From Capsaspora owczarzaki ATCC 30864 (taxonomy: Eukaryota; Opisthokonta; Filasterea), in NCBI RefSeq assembly GCF_000151315.2, contig NW_011887303.1, forward strand, positions 72,001 to 136,000: a stretch of 64,000 nt of DNA. Direction: 5' to 3'. The translations under genes were made by a program, and so were the position numbers. The stretch's first letter is position 1; each line of letters opens with the position of its first letter. The notes below the pieces were generated by a model that worked only from the letters and a program-made list of their open reading frames with translations, was not told where the DNA came from and searched no databases. Below are positions 32,849 to 43,423 of the stretch, piece after piece.

Positions 32849-34712
32849 TGTGGAATTGAATTGGCTGAATGTCAAAAAACAAAAAGTGAGCTGAATCCCG
32901 CTTTTGGGCAGGCAGTCTCGTCTATTTGAACTGTGACGGAAGACAAACCAGCGACGGATTTGTGTGGATCTGGATGGAAACAAACATTTGGGTAGAGTGG
33001 AAACCCATGGAGGGGAACGGAGTAGGGTCATTTTGAATCCTCCAAAAAAATGCTCCACCATGTTTCGGATTTTGCTGCAATTCGCTGCTTTCTGGCGATG
33101 TGTGTGTGTGATCCGACAGGTGTTACCGGCCAACCACCACCCCCATTGAAGAAGAAATATTATTCTTGACATGAAAATCAAACCCCTAGCGATGGAAAGC
33201 AGCGTAATCTCATACTAAAAGACGAACAAAGTTCGGGCTGCCTGCAACTCGACATGTGCATCGCTCGTTTCAGCTGCTCCAATAGAAATCAGTGCATTGT
33301 GGGTTTGTGTCGCTACTTTGCGAGCGACTTGGATCCCAGGTGGCTTGGTTCGCACAACGACCGTCAGCGTGTTGGCCAGGAGAATCTTTTTTTTTTTTTT
33401 TTTTGTATTAAGTTTATTGGGAGGAGAGAGTGGAAAAGCATCAAAATGCTCAAAAACCACGGAGAAAGGAGCGGGAGCATGGACATGGGTGTAAGGAGCT
33501 TGGAGACACAAAATTGGCAGAGAGCCATGTCTGGTCATACGACATAGCATTAGCGAGCCTGTATGCTCGTGCACTACAGGCCTTGGGAAATTTATATCCA
33601 TTGAAGAAGGGCGGGAAGCGACGATGTCGGTTTGTGGTTAGTTCGGTTCTCCAGCGGTTTCAAAGTTGGTTCCGCGAACGGCTGACGCGCCGAGGCGCGT
33701 CTAGAAATGCCTGTGGGTCGCAACTAGCAACCTGAAATAGCCAAACCAACAACATGACATAGCGAGTGTGTCGCGGCGGGGAGGTGATCAGTGTGAAGCA
33801 TAAAGCTTCGTCCGAAAGTCAATTCGAGTTGCGGTTCCAGTGATTCGCGAGGGTTCCATGAAGCGGACAAACGCGACTGCGTGTCCAGAAGGTGCTTGTG
33901 GGACGCGCAGCATGAACCAAGCTGAAACAGACAACAGCAAATGACTCGTCATCGAAATGACGCGGAGAGGAGGGGGGTGGAGAAATGTTGGTGAAGAGGG
34001 CTGGAAGGTATTACCAGGAGTCGTCCCAAATTGCAATGCAATTTTTCAACCAACAAAAGAAGACTCAGGAGAATCACCAACCCCCATTTTTCAAGACGAC
34101 ACTCTAGTGACGACGGTACGTACGAGTTGCGGCGATTTTCATGGCAGAAAGCTCCAACAAACAACAAAAGCCCTTGTATACATGATGCACTCACAACTGC
34201 GAGACTCTGGGTCCGAGGGGTTGAGGGGTTGGGTTTTTAGAGCTGTTGACCGTCCGCACGGCCGAAAACCTCTCCTCGTTCCTTCCTCTGCTTCCTTCGA
34301 AGCTGCTAGAGGAGCTAGAATCCAAAGTTGCTGTCTCTTGTCTCTTGTGAGATTATCTACAACCCCCCCGCAAAGGCATGCGCCGAGGACTCACAACCTA
34401 CCGCCTCCTTCCAAACTCATTTGAAGAAAAATTAAACCTTTTCTAATCCGTTACAATTGCGACATCAAAAGCACGAAAAATAAACAACCAAATTAAAGCT
34501 CCCAACACAGGGAACAATCAAAAGTTCAATTCCTAACATGGAAAAAGGGGAAATTTGTGGCGAGAATTAGAGCAAGAGCTCGTGCGAAACTGGTGCGCGC
34601 ACGGAAAAAGAAAAGGACGAGCGACCCACACAACGACCAAAACCAAATGTGCTTTAGTTGGCGAATGTGACGTGAAACAAAAGAACACAAAAAAAAGAAG
34701 CGCATGTCCTCG
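32849..34712. other. 1.9 kb between Ran and the H+-ATPase, unexplained
   Basis: No domain was recognised. The minus strand carries splice-like signals: ATGAAAATCGCCGCAACTC followed by donor GTACGTACC near 34142-34124; acceptor CTGTTTCAG near 33920 before FMLRVPQAPSGHAVAFVRF; acceptor GGCTATTTCAG near 33733; and an ORF near 33380-33220 (LTVVVRTKPPGIQVARKVAT, ending RTLFVF). They could form a small spliced gene that I cannot assign. Hairpin copy B followed by AATAAA and A18 lies at 33387-33460. Confidence 0.35.
33387..33460 (-). repeat. Hairpin repeat, copy B, with AATAAA and an encoded poly-A tail
   Basis: Minus strand: GTGGTTTTTG, stem AGCAT/ATGCT with loop TTTG, TTTTCCAC, CTCTCTCC, AATAAACTTAATAC and then about 18 A. 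It matches copy A at 15987-16028 except for an indel and a compensating stem change. The genomic A run directly after a polyadenylation signal looks like a reverse-transcribed transcript end. Confidence 0.6.
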
Positions 34713-37700
34713 TTAGACAGCAGTGGTTGGCTCTTGGGCCGTCGTCGCGGGCGCCGAACTGGGACGGGGCGCGGGAGCGGTGGTTGATGGCGGAACAGAG
34801 GGGTGGTGCTGGTTGCCGGCAGCAAGGATGGAGGGAGTCTGTTGCATCTCAATGCCGGTGACAGACGAGCGACGCGATTGGACCGCAGAGACTGGCCTGC
34901 GCACACGGCGCTTAGGCGTCTTCTCGAGCATGTAGCGAGTGAAAATCTTGAGGCCGTCCATCGGAATGTACCAAATGATGACCCAAATCCAAGCGACAAG
35001 AGCATAGCCCCAGCCACAGCCACGGAAACCGTCGCGACCTTCGGGGTAGCCGCCAAAGCCATACACGCCAATGAACGTCGCAACGAGCTGGGCCACCACG
35101 AAAGCAAACATCAAAATGTAGGCAGGGCGCTCCTGGTAGGAGAAGCGGCGCGAGCGGGTCACAAAGATCATTGCTTGACCGGAGACGGAAACGAAAATGT
35201 AAATCAAGCCACGGAGTTGCTCTTCCTGGTACGTCTTCAGGCCGCAAGCAGCCATCGTCTGGCACTCGCGCAGCGAGTCGCACAGGCCGGGAACAACACT
35301 GAGAGGGGTGATGACACCAAAGAGCGTGTTGATGGTGCCACCGCCGATGGCGTTGGCGGCCGCCGAAGAGAACAGCAGGGGTTGGTCGACGGCGGCAGCA
35401 GGCAGAGAGGTGGTCGAGTCGGACAGGGCAAGGGGATCGAGCTCGTACGTGCGATCGTAGACCAAAACTTGCTTGACGAGATCAAAGACATCGCGGAAAT
35501 CGTCCACATCATTCGGCAGCAGCGGGCCGCAGCCCGATCCAAGGACATCCACATCGTGCAGCGAACGCAAGCCCATGTTCTCAAAGAAGGTCGTGCGGTA
35601 GGCAAGCTGGAAGAGAATCACGGATGCAAGCGTCAGCCAGAGACCAAAGACGATGGCCAGGGTAAACACCTCCGACAGACGCCACTGATCCGGGTTGATG
35701 GAGGGCTTGACGCGGTCCTTGGCAATCGTCATGACAGTGCCGTCGTTCAAGAGTGCCAAGATGACAATGATCAATGGGGGGAAGTACCAGTCGTAAATGA
35801 CAGTCAGCAGGCCGAACGTGAAGACGATACGCACGGTGGAAGCAATCGAGTACTGTCAAGGGAGACGAGCCCAAAGGACACAAGGACACAAGGGGGGTTG
35901 TGAGCACACAGGTCACGGAGTCGTTATTTTCTCAAGCAAGCAACAACTTCAACAACAACAGCTACAACAATTTCTTCAATTTTCTTACCATCGCATAGTT
36001 CTTCATGCGCTGGAAAATCTTGCGCGAGCCGAGCATAGCATCAATGATGACAGAGAGACCAGGAGAAAGAAGGACAATGTCGGCAGCACCACGAGCAGCA
36101 TCGGTGGCGTCAGCGACGGCGATACCAATGTCGGCCTTCTTGAGGGCGGGGGCATCGTTGACACCATCGCCAGTCATGCCGACAATGTGCTTGCGATCTT
36201 GCAAACGCTTGACAATTTCGTACTTGTGTTCGGGGAAGACTTCGGCAAATCCATCGGCCTCCTCGATGCGGCGATCGAGATCTTCGGGGTCTTGGGCGGG
36301 GTCGTTGAAGAAGGCGGTGGTGTGAATGTCCGACGGGATTTTGAGCTGACGGCACGTCTCCTTGGCAATGGCGAGCTGATCGCCGGTAATCATCTTGACG
36401 TCGACGCCCATCTCGTGCGCCCGTTCGATGGTGTGGCCGGAATCAATGCGCGGAGGGTCAAACAAGGGGATGAGGCCAACCATCTCCCAGGTGGCGCTCT
36501 CGAGCGGGACGGAGCCGTCAGCACAGCGCGCAACGCCGAGGGCACGGAAGCCACGGTCGGCAAACTCGCGAATCTTGTCCGTCACAATGGTGCCAATCTC
36601 GTTGCGGCGCGCGTCCATGTCCAAGATGACTTGGGGAGCACCCTTGGCCGTGCGGAACACCTTGCCGTTGCGCTTGTCGCGCAGGGTGGCAATCGTGCGC
36701 TTCATCGTGGGATCGAACGGGACGTAGTGCACGAGCTCGTAGTTGCACCAGAGCAGATCAGCCGGATCGGCGGCGGAGGCAGCACCGGCGCCATCAGCGT
36801 TGGACTCGGTCGCGGCAGCGGTGGCAGTGCCGGTGGTGGTGTCAGTCTTGTGCGCAGCGCGTTGCTTGGTGATGACTTCAAGGGCAGCCTCGTGCACGCA
36901 AACGTCAATGGGCTCGTTGTTTTCAACACGCGCGGCCAGGGCAGCGTCAATCAGAATGTCGCCAGACTCATTGTCGTGGGTGGGATACAGGTTGGACCAA
37001 TCGACAGTCAGCTCGTTGAGCGTGAGCGTGCCAGTCTTGTCCGAGCAGAGCACATCCATGCCAGCAAGCTCCTCGATGGCAGTCAAACGGGTGACAATGG
37101 CGTCCTTCTTGGCCAGCTGGGTTGCGCCCAACGCCATCGTGACGGAAAGCACAGTGGGCATGGCCACGGGAATGCCACCGACAATAATGACGAGCAAGTT
37201 GCTCAGCGTGGGGCAGTAGCCGGGAGTGCCGCCGTTCGACGTGCAAGGCTGGTCGCGCATGCCAAACTGCACGGCGAGCTCAATGATAATCCAGATGCCG
37301 ATAACGACGAGGCAAAAGTTGCCAACGGTCGTGAGAACGAGCTGCAAGTGGCCTGTGAATGATGTTCAGCAGTCAGAGTGAGTTGGGTTTTTTGTTTGTT
37401 TGTTTGTTTGTACGTGTGCATTCTGTCGCTGCTACTGCTGTGTGGACTTACCGACATCGTTGGAAGAGCCAATCAGGTTGGCAGCTTGGCCGAAGAAGGT
37501 GTTCATGCCAGTCGAGTGAACGACCGCCTCAATTTCGCCTTGCTTGACAGCCGAACCAGAGTACGCGTTGGCACCACGGTGCTTGGTCACGGGGAGGGAT
37601 TCACCTGCAGGCAGAGACGCGAGGAGAAAAAAAACCAAAAACAACAAAAGGAGAGTGAGTGGTTGCGCAAACAAACGAACGACGGGGGAACAGAAAGAAC

Positions 37701-38248
37701 AAAAAACCGCCACCCACCAGTCAGAGCGCTCTGATCAATCTTGATCGGATCGCCTTCCAAAAGCTTGACGTCGGCAGGAACGACATCACCGAGGCGAATA
37801 CGAATAACATCACCAGGCACGAGGTTGGCAGCATCAATGGTCTTCCAGGCGCCGTCGCGGCGGACCTTGCATTGGGGAGCGAGCTGAGCCTTGAGGGCAG
37901 CGACAGCATTGCCGGCATTCTGCTCCTCAAAGAAGCCGATGCAGGCGTTCAGCAAAAGCAGAGCCATGATCAGACCGAAATCGGGGTAGTCCAAGAGCGC
38001 GATGGCGAGAATGGCAGCCACCTCCATCGCCCACGAGAGCGGGTTCCACCTGCATGAGGCAAAGTAGTCGTATTGTGGTGTGAGTTGTTTGAGTGCGTGG
38101 GGGATTCTAAGCATCAGGGGTTTCGGCAACAACGAGGATTGCTCTGTTTGCCTGCTTACATGAACTTCAAGAACTCGAGAATGGGGTTGCGGACGGTTTC
38201 CTCGAGACGGTTGAAGCCAAAGCGCGTGAGACGGAGATCGACTTGAGC
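34713..38248 (-). CDS. P3A-type plasma-membrane H+-ATPase, N-terminal exon missing
   Basis: Proton pump of the plant/fungal PMA family. Exons 38160-38248, 37718-38048, about 37452-37607, about 35989-37351 and 34713 to about 35855. Seen in order: [31 protein letters not shown]; actuator motif TGESLPVTK (spliced); phosphorylation site [25 protein letters not shown]; hinge [20 protein letters not shown]; then the last transmembrane set [19 protein letters not shown]. The loop between the seventh and eighth membrane segments is about 107 residues longer than in plant AHA2 and holds Cys residues. The C-terminal tail is Ser/Thr/Pro-rich ([13 protein letters not shown]) without the plant YTV 14-3-3 site. 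No N-terminal exon was found up to the gap at 39775-40415; it may lie within the gap. Confidence 0.93.
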
Positions 38249-39578
38249 CTGTGACGCGAGAACAGCCAAAAGGCAGCAGAAATGAGCATGCAAGCCAATA
38301 TTTCACATGTCAAGTGACACAACACGGGCGTGATTTTGAGAGAGTTTGTGCAAAAAGCGAGGGTCCAATCAGACTGTGAGGTTGCACCATGCCGTGAGAC
38401 GCCACATGCCGCCAGACTGAACACACACACACACACGGCTCAAGGCTCAAGGGGAACAATCTTCACATGGAAGGGAAAAAAGAGAGACAAGCAAAGCCAT
38501 CGAGCAACTTGAAACCGCCATCCAGCACTCTGACGCATGCATGCATGGTGGTGGCCCCGCGCTCATCAAGGAAGTGAGGGATGTTCCATCCAATCCAGCG
38601 TGATTCCACGCGACTCAAAGGTGCGTGACAATGGATGCGGATCCGGATTTGCACATCTCGCTCGTTTTTGGTTTTCGTTTGTTTTCGAAATGAGTCAGAT
38701 CAGATGGCCGAGTCGAGATCAAGCATCCACAGCAGGATGATCACAAAGATGAGGGGCACACAGTTCAAATTTGGGGAGGGGACACACAGTCCGATGTCAA
38801 AAGAAAGGAGGTAGAAAAAAAAAAAAGAAACTCATGCACAAATTCAGGCATTAATAAAGCAAAAAGAAGCTGCTTTGGTTTGATTTTTTCCCATGATTTT
38901 TTTTTTTTTTTTTTTGGGGTTTCGCACTTCTTCTGCCACAGTGAACAATAAACTCTTCCAATCTGCACTGTCCCTAACCCCCCTTTGCATATCTACAGAT
39001 CAGCAACGAGACACAATCCCAAATCACATTCAACAGAATGGCGATCCGGTGATTTTTTGAATCAGCGAGCACACGCACATCCATCGCCCATAAAGATGGC
39101 CTCAGTTTCGGGTTTTTGGAGGTTTGACGAGAGGTTCGATGGCCGCAGCTTAGCCTCCAAACAGTGGCGATCGCTCAAGCCATTTCCCAAAGCAACAAAG
39201 CCCCTGAAACAACACTTGGATCTCGTCCTGAGATCAAAATATCTTGTGTGATCCAACCGGCCACCGGGGTGTCCTCCTTTTGCTCTTTGTCGCATCGTGG
39301 TTTCGTATTTGTTTTTTTTTTCTTTTTCTTTTCACTGAGCGCATCTTTTTCCCATTCCCACGCGTGGTTGTGAGATTTCTCATGGGAAAATCTCTCGTTT
39401 TGTCGCCTTGCTTCCCTCCTTCGACGTTGCGCTGGGAGCGGATTTGCGATGCAGAATGCCTCAGTGCAAGCAGCTTGCATCGCTCCCCATCCATCCAGCA
39501 CCGCAGAGGGCAATCCCAGACCGACTTCAGGGGGTGCCATGCTTTTTTTCTCATCGCAAGTGAGGAAGGGAGGTGGGC

Positions 39579-39609
<31 letters not shown>

Positions 39610-39774
39610 CCATTTCCTACAAACTCATCAACCCTCCACGTCTCTCCGAACGCATTGTGCTCCTCTGGATTTTTTCTCCCTCATCCCTCTTGAATCTGCG
39701 ATGGAGTGTGGATTTGCAGTTGACAAAGATCTCGTTGTTCCTGCCTTCCATCTAATTCTGGCTTTTTTTTTTTG
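38249..39774. other. Upstream region of H+-ATPase, no gene seen
   Basis: Contains CA repeats near 38420, poly-T near 38897-38916 and a T run of about 27 at 39583-39609 beside the gap. The missing first exon of the H+-ATPase was sought here on the minus strand and not recognised. Confidence 0.45.
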
Positions 39775-40415
39775 NNNNNNNNNNNNNNNNNNNNNNNNNN
39801 NNNNNNNNNNNNNNNNNNNNNNNNNNNNNNNNNNNNNNNNNNNNNNNNNNNNNNNNNNNNNNNNNNNNNNNNNNNNNNNNNNNNNNNNNNNNNNNNNNNN
39901 NNNNNNNNNNNNNNNNNNNNNNNNNNNNNNNNNNNNNNNNNNNNNNNNNNNNNNNNNNNNNNNNNNNNNNNNNNNNNNNNNNNNNNNNNNNNNNNNNNNN
40001 NNNNNNNNNNNNNNNNNNNNNNNNNNNNNNNNNNNNNNNNNNNNNNNNNNNNNNNNNNNNNNNNNNNNNNNNNNNNNNNNNNNNNNNNNNNNNNNNNNNN
40101 NNNNNNNNNNNNNNNNNNNNNNNNNNNNNNNNNNNNNNNNNNNNNNNNNNNNNNNNNNNNNNNNNNNNNNNNNNNNNNNNNNNNNNNNNNNNNNNNNNNN
40201 NNNNNNNNNNNNNNNNNNNNNNNNNNNNNNNNNNNNNNNNNNNNNNNNNNNNNNNNNNNNNNNNNNNNNNNNNNNNNNNNNNNNNNNNNNNNNNNNNNNN
40301 NNNNNNNNNNNNNNNNNNNNNNNNNNNNNNNNNNNNNNNNNNNNNNNNNNNNNNNNNNNNNNNNNNNNNNNNNNNNNNNNNNNNNNNNNNNNNNNNNNNN
40401 NNNNNNNNNNNNNNN
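39775..40415. other. Assembly gap (641 N)
   Basis: Run of N. It is flanked on the left by a T run, a typical reason for assembly failure. Confidence 0.99.
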
Positions 40416-41757
40416 GAGCATTTCGATCGGGTTTGAATTTGGGTACTTTTTCGATTGTTGGCCGATCTTTGCAGCGCAGGGTGTGCTAGTGGAGAGATGG
40501 ACAGCCAACCAACCACAAGCGCGATCTGAAAAATGCCATCGCCGTGGAAGGCAGCGAGGCGATGGTCGGGATGGACGGAGGTAAGGAGAGAAAGGGGGAA
40601 ACGAGCGTGGACCTAAGATTGTCGCCCGATTCGCATTTTCCACGTTCCCGTCTTCTCGTGTGTTCCATCCAGACTCCAGCAGCACAGTCATCACCGCGCT
40701 CAACAACCACGCGCGTAAGGCTTCTAGACAGAGAGGATGCATCCCAGAGAGGAGTAGGGGACCAGCGCTGGTTACGATATTGGATGAGGCACGAGGGGAG
40801 GGCAAAAAACCAAACCAAAAGACCGCAACAAAACCATAAAAAACCCCTTCCAAACCCCCTTCGCACTCTGAAGGTTGGGAAAATGCCGCCTGGGAAACGC
40901 ACGTCACCCGGAAAACGTCACAAAAAACAACGAGAGAATTGGGGCATGGGAAAAAAGTGACGGAGACGACGAATACGTGGCAAGATTGAGCGCGAAGGGG
41001 ATTGGAGCAGTGCAGATCAGCAGGGGTGGAAGGCGCGAACGCAGTGGAAGGCGAACGAATCTGCTGCGGTTTCCAAAACGACGCGCGATCGAACAGACGC
41101 AGCCATCAGTGAGTGATGAAAACAAGGCAAAAAGATCAACGAGAACGCACAAAGAAGCGCAGAGATCAGCGAGGCAAAAGCGGGGAGTGGCGATTGAATG
41201 AGCTGGGGTTGGATTCGGCGAAAATGCTCGTCATCGATCGCTCACTCCTCGCCAACGCACACAGAGTCGACCTTGGAATCGTGCTAACGTCGTACCGTAC
41301 AAAAGCAAGCAGACAAAATAAAACTCAAAACAAAAAACGCGCGGGGCGTTCTTGGAGAGAAGAAAGCTGAAGAAAATCTTCAGAGTTGACTCAAAGTGAA
41401 CGCCTCGCTCGCAAAAGCACCGCCAAACCACAATCAACGACACACATAACGGTAACATGTGCAAAAGAAAGAAGAAACGGATCCAACCAAGAGGCGGTGA
41501 ACGAATGATAAATGCACTCAAAATTCAGGAAGCTCAGAAACAAGTTTCATCATCATCAGCATGATCATTCAAAGAGACCAATCAACAAGACACGCATAAA
41601 ATAAGTCAATACACACACGCACAGAACAAAACGAGAAAAAAAACGATCTTGTAGTAGCGACAACACCAACAAAAAAATAAAACCGAAACAGCGGGAGAGA
41701 CAAGCACGCAAAAACGAGTGTCCCTTCTTCACTTTCCTCAATTGCCACTCTCTTTTT
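40416..41757. other. Intergenic region right of the gap, no gene seen
   Basis: Short ORFs here are Arg/Lys-rich low-complexity readings with no recognisable domains. It lies upstream of the H+-ATPase and downstream of the glycosyltransferase, both on the minus strand. Confidence 0.45.
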
Positions 41758-43239
41758 CTACACATCATCCCGAACACCAGTACGAGGATAGCAGATGCAG
41801 GGAGAGACGCGGGCAGACAGGGCGAGCATGCTGTCGTCGGCGACCGTCATGTCGAGAATGGACTTTGGAGTGATGGGATTCCAGTTTTGCAGGCGCGCAC
41901 CCCACATGTGGTTCATGCGGTACTCGCTGGGCGGGGCGTCCTGGGAGCTGCCCGTGCGCACATAGTTGTGGTGCACCTGGCAGCCTCCAAGGTCGGCGTT
42001 GCGGTACGTGGGCTTGACGAGCGCATTGTGGGCGTGCGGGGTACGCCGGCGAATGCGCTCCATGAGCAGATCGTTCTGAGCCTTGGGAATGGGTCCTTCG
42101 AGGAATAAAAAGTTTTGCGCGGTAATCTCGGACACGTGCGGGTTTTTCTTGGAATACTCGCGAATGTAGCGGGCAAAGAATCCCGGCTCAAAGTCCTGCA
42201 GCACGAACGGGTACTCGTCAATGTCCATGGCCACCGTCCAGGTGCTCTCCCTGCCGTGGCGGGTGAGGCAGTCCTGGTAGGCGCGGACCTGGGTGCCATC
42301 GATCGAGTACGGGTTGTACCGGGACCAGTCATAGTAGGTAATGTACCCGCCGTCAATGTACGGTTTCAAGCGCGCCTCTTGCTTCTCGTGGGGCATGCTC
42401 TGAAAGTAGGCATCGTACACGTAAATGTGCTCGACGCCCGCGTACTGCATGTAGGCAATCCATTGCAGCATTTCCTTGAACGTCAAGTCCGCCTTGTCCT
42501 CGTCGTAAATTCGCATCAGCAGCACTCCCGTCAAAAAGTACGGCTGGGCTGCTGGCGGCGGGTATGCGCGCCGCTCCATTGAGCACCATGGGTCGCACAC
42601 GTCGGAGAATCGGTTTGGCGGGCCACCCTGGACCGGATCGCGCCCGACACCCTCTGCCTTGTCCTGAGCCTCGTTGTTCTGGTTCTCATTGTTCTTGGCA
42701 GCGGCGGCGTTGGCGAGCCGTGCATTGAGATCGGCCAGCGCGTTCGCCTTGACCTTCTCAACCTGCTGCTGCTGCTGCGGCCGAGCAGGACCGCCGTGGT
42801 TGGCCTTCCTCAGCTGCGGCGGAACCTGCTCCCCGTTGTTGTTGTTGTTGTTGTTGTTCTTGTTGATCAGATCGAGCTTGGCCAGCCTGCGCCGCTCGTT
42901 ATGGGACAGCCGCGGCTCGAACAGCGGCGGCTGCGCGACCAGTCCGTCGTCCCGCTCGTCGTCCCGCTCCGTCTCATTGTCAATGTCGCTGTCGTTGCCG
43001 GCGTCGTCGCGAGGCTCGTCGGCAGGGTGTCGCCCGCCTGCGTGGCCGTGTCGGTTTGGCTGCAGTGCTGCTTGCTGAGCGTGCATTGGATTGCGCTCAG
43101 TCACAGCGTTGCGCAGCCGACGCGCGTCCAGCGAGTCAAAGCTGTAGTTCATGCTGACGACAATGCCGATCAGCACACACGCAGCCAGCAGCAGCGACAG
43201 AACGCGGCGGCGGCGGCGCAGCAATCCAAACCCCAGCAT
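41758..43239 (-). CDS. GT92-type glycosyltransferase, type II membrane protein
   Basis: Single exon, 493 residues. Begins MLGFGLLRRRRRVLSLLLAA: short basic cytosolic tail, then membrane anchor VLSLLLAACVLIGIVVSM. A low-complexity stem follows with Asn, Gln and charged runs (NKNNNNNNNN about residue 110). The catalytic part from about residue 235 reads YFLTGVLLMRIYDEDKADLT, LQWIAYMQYAGVEHIYVYDA, the metal-binding WTVAMDIDEYPFVLQDF, and later HAHNALVKPTYRNADLGGCQ then VHHNYVRTG. These are features of GT92 (formerly DUF23) Golgi transferases such as those adding galactose. The donor and acceptor cannot be told. A longer in-frame reading upstream (to 43374) is Phe-rich and unlikely. Confidence 0.85.
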   Translation of the reverse strand: MLGFGLLRRRRRVLSLLLAACVLIGIVVSMNYSFDSLDARRLRNAVTERNPMHAQQAALQPNRHGHAGGRHPADEPRDDAGNDSDIDNETERDDERDDGLVAQPPLFEPRLSHNERRRLAKLDLINKNNNNNNNNGEQVPPQLRKANHGGPARPQQQQQVEKVKANALADLNARLANAAAAKNNENQNNEAQDKAEGVGRDPVQGGPPNRFSDVCDPWCSMERRAYPPPAAQPYFLTGVLLMRIYDEDKADLTFKEMLQWIAYMQYAGVEHIYVYDAYFQSMPHEKQEARLKPYIDGGYITYYDWSRYNPYSIDGTQVRAYQDCLTRHGRESTWTVAMDIDEYPFVLQDFEPGFFARYIREYSKKNPHVSEITAQNFLFLEGPIPKAQNDLLMERIRRRTPHAHNALVKPTYRNADLGGCQVHHNYVRTGSSQDAPPSEYRMNHMWGARLQNWNPITPKSILDMTVADDSMLALSARVSPCICYPRTGVRDDV

Positions 43240-43423
43240 TAGTGAGAAATGGGGAAAAACAAAAACTGAGAAATGGGGAAACACAAACAAACTCAGACAG
43301 AAAATATTAAAGTACAGCAAAATCGATTGTTTCAAGTAAAATCTACAAGTACAGTACAGTACAGAACAGCACAATCACAACCAATGTCCTCTTGGTTTGA
43401 TCTCGCTCGCTGCTGACAGTATA

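Noticed and set aside
34803-37362. Long plus-strand ORFs opposite the H+-ATPase (366 and 521 codons)
   Set aside because: Shadows of a strongly conserved P-type ATPase; His/Gln/Gly-rich composition and no motif.
40486-41201. Candidate N-terminal exon of the H+-ATPase right of the gap
   Set aside because: ORFs there lack the expected acidic/GL-containing N-terminal sequence and a donor in the right phase.
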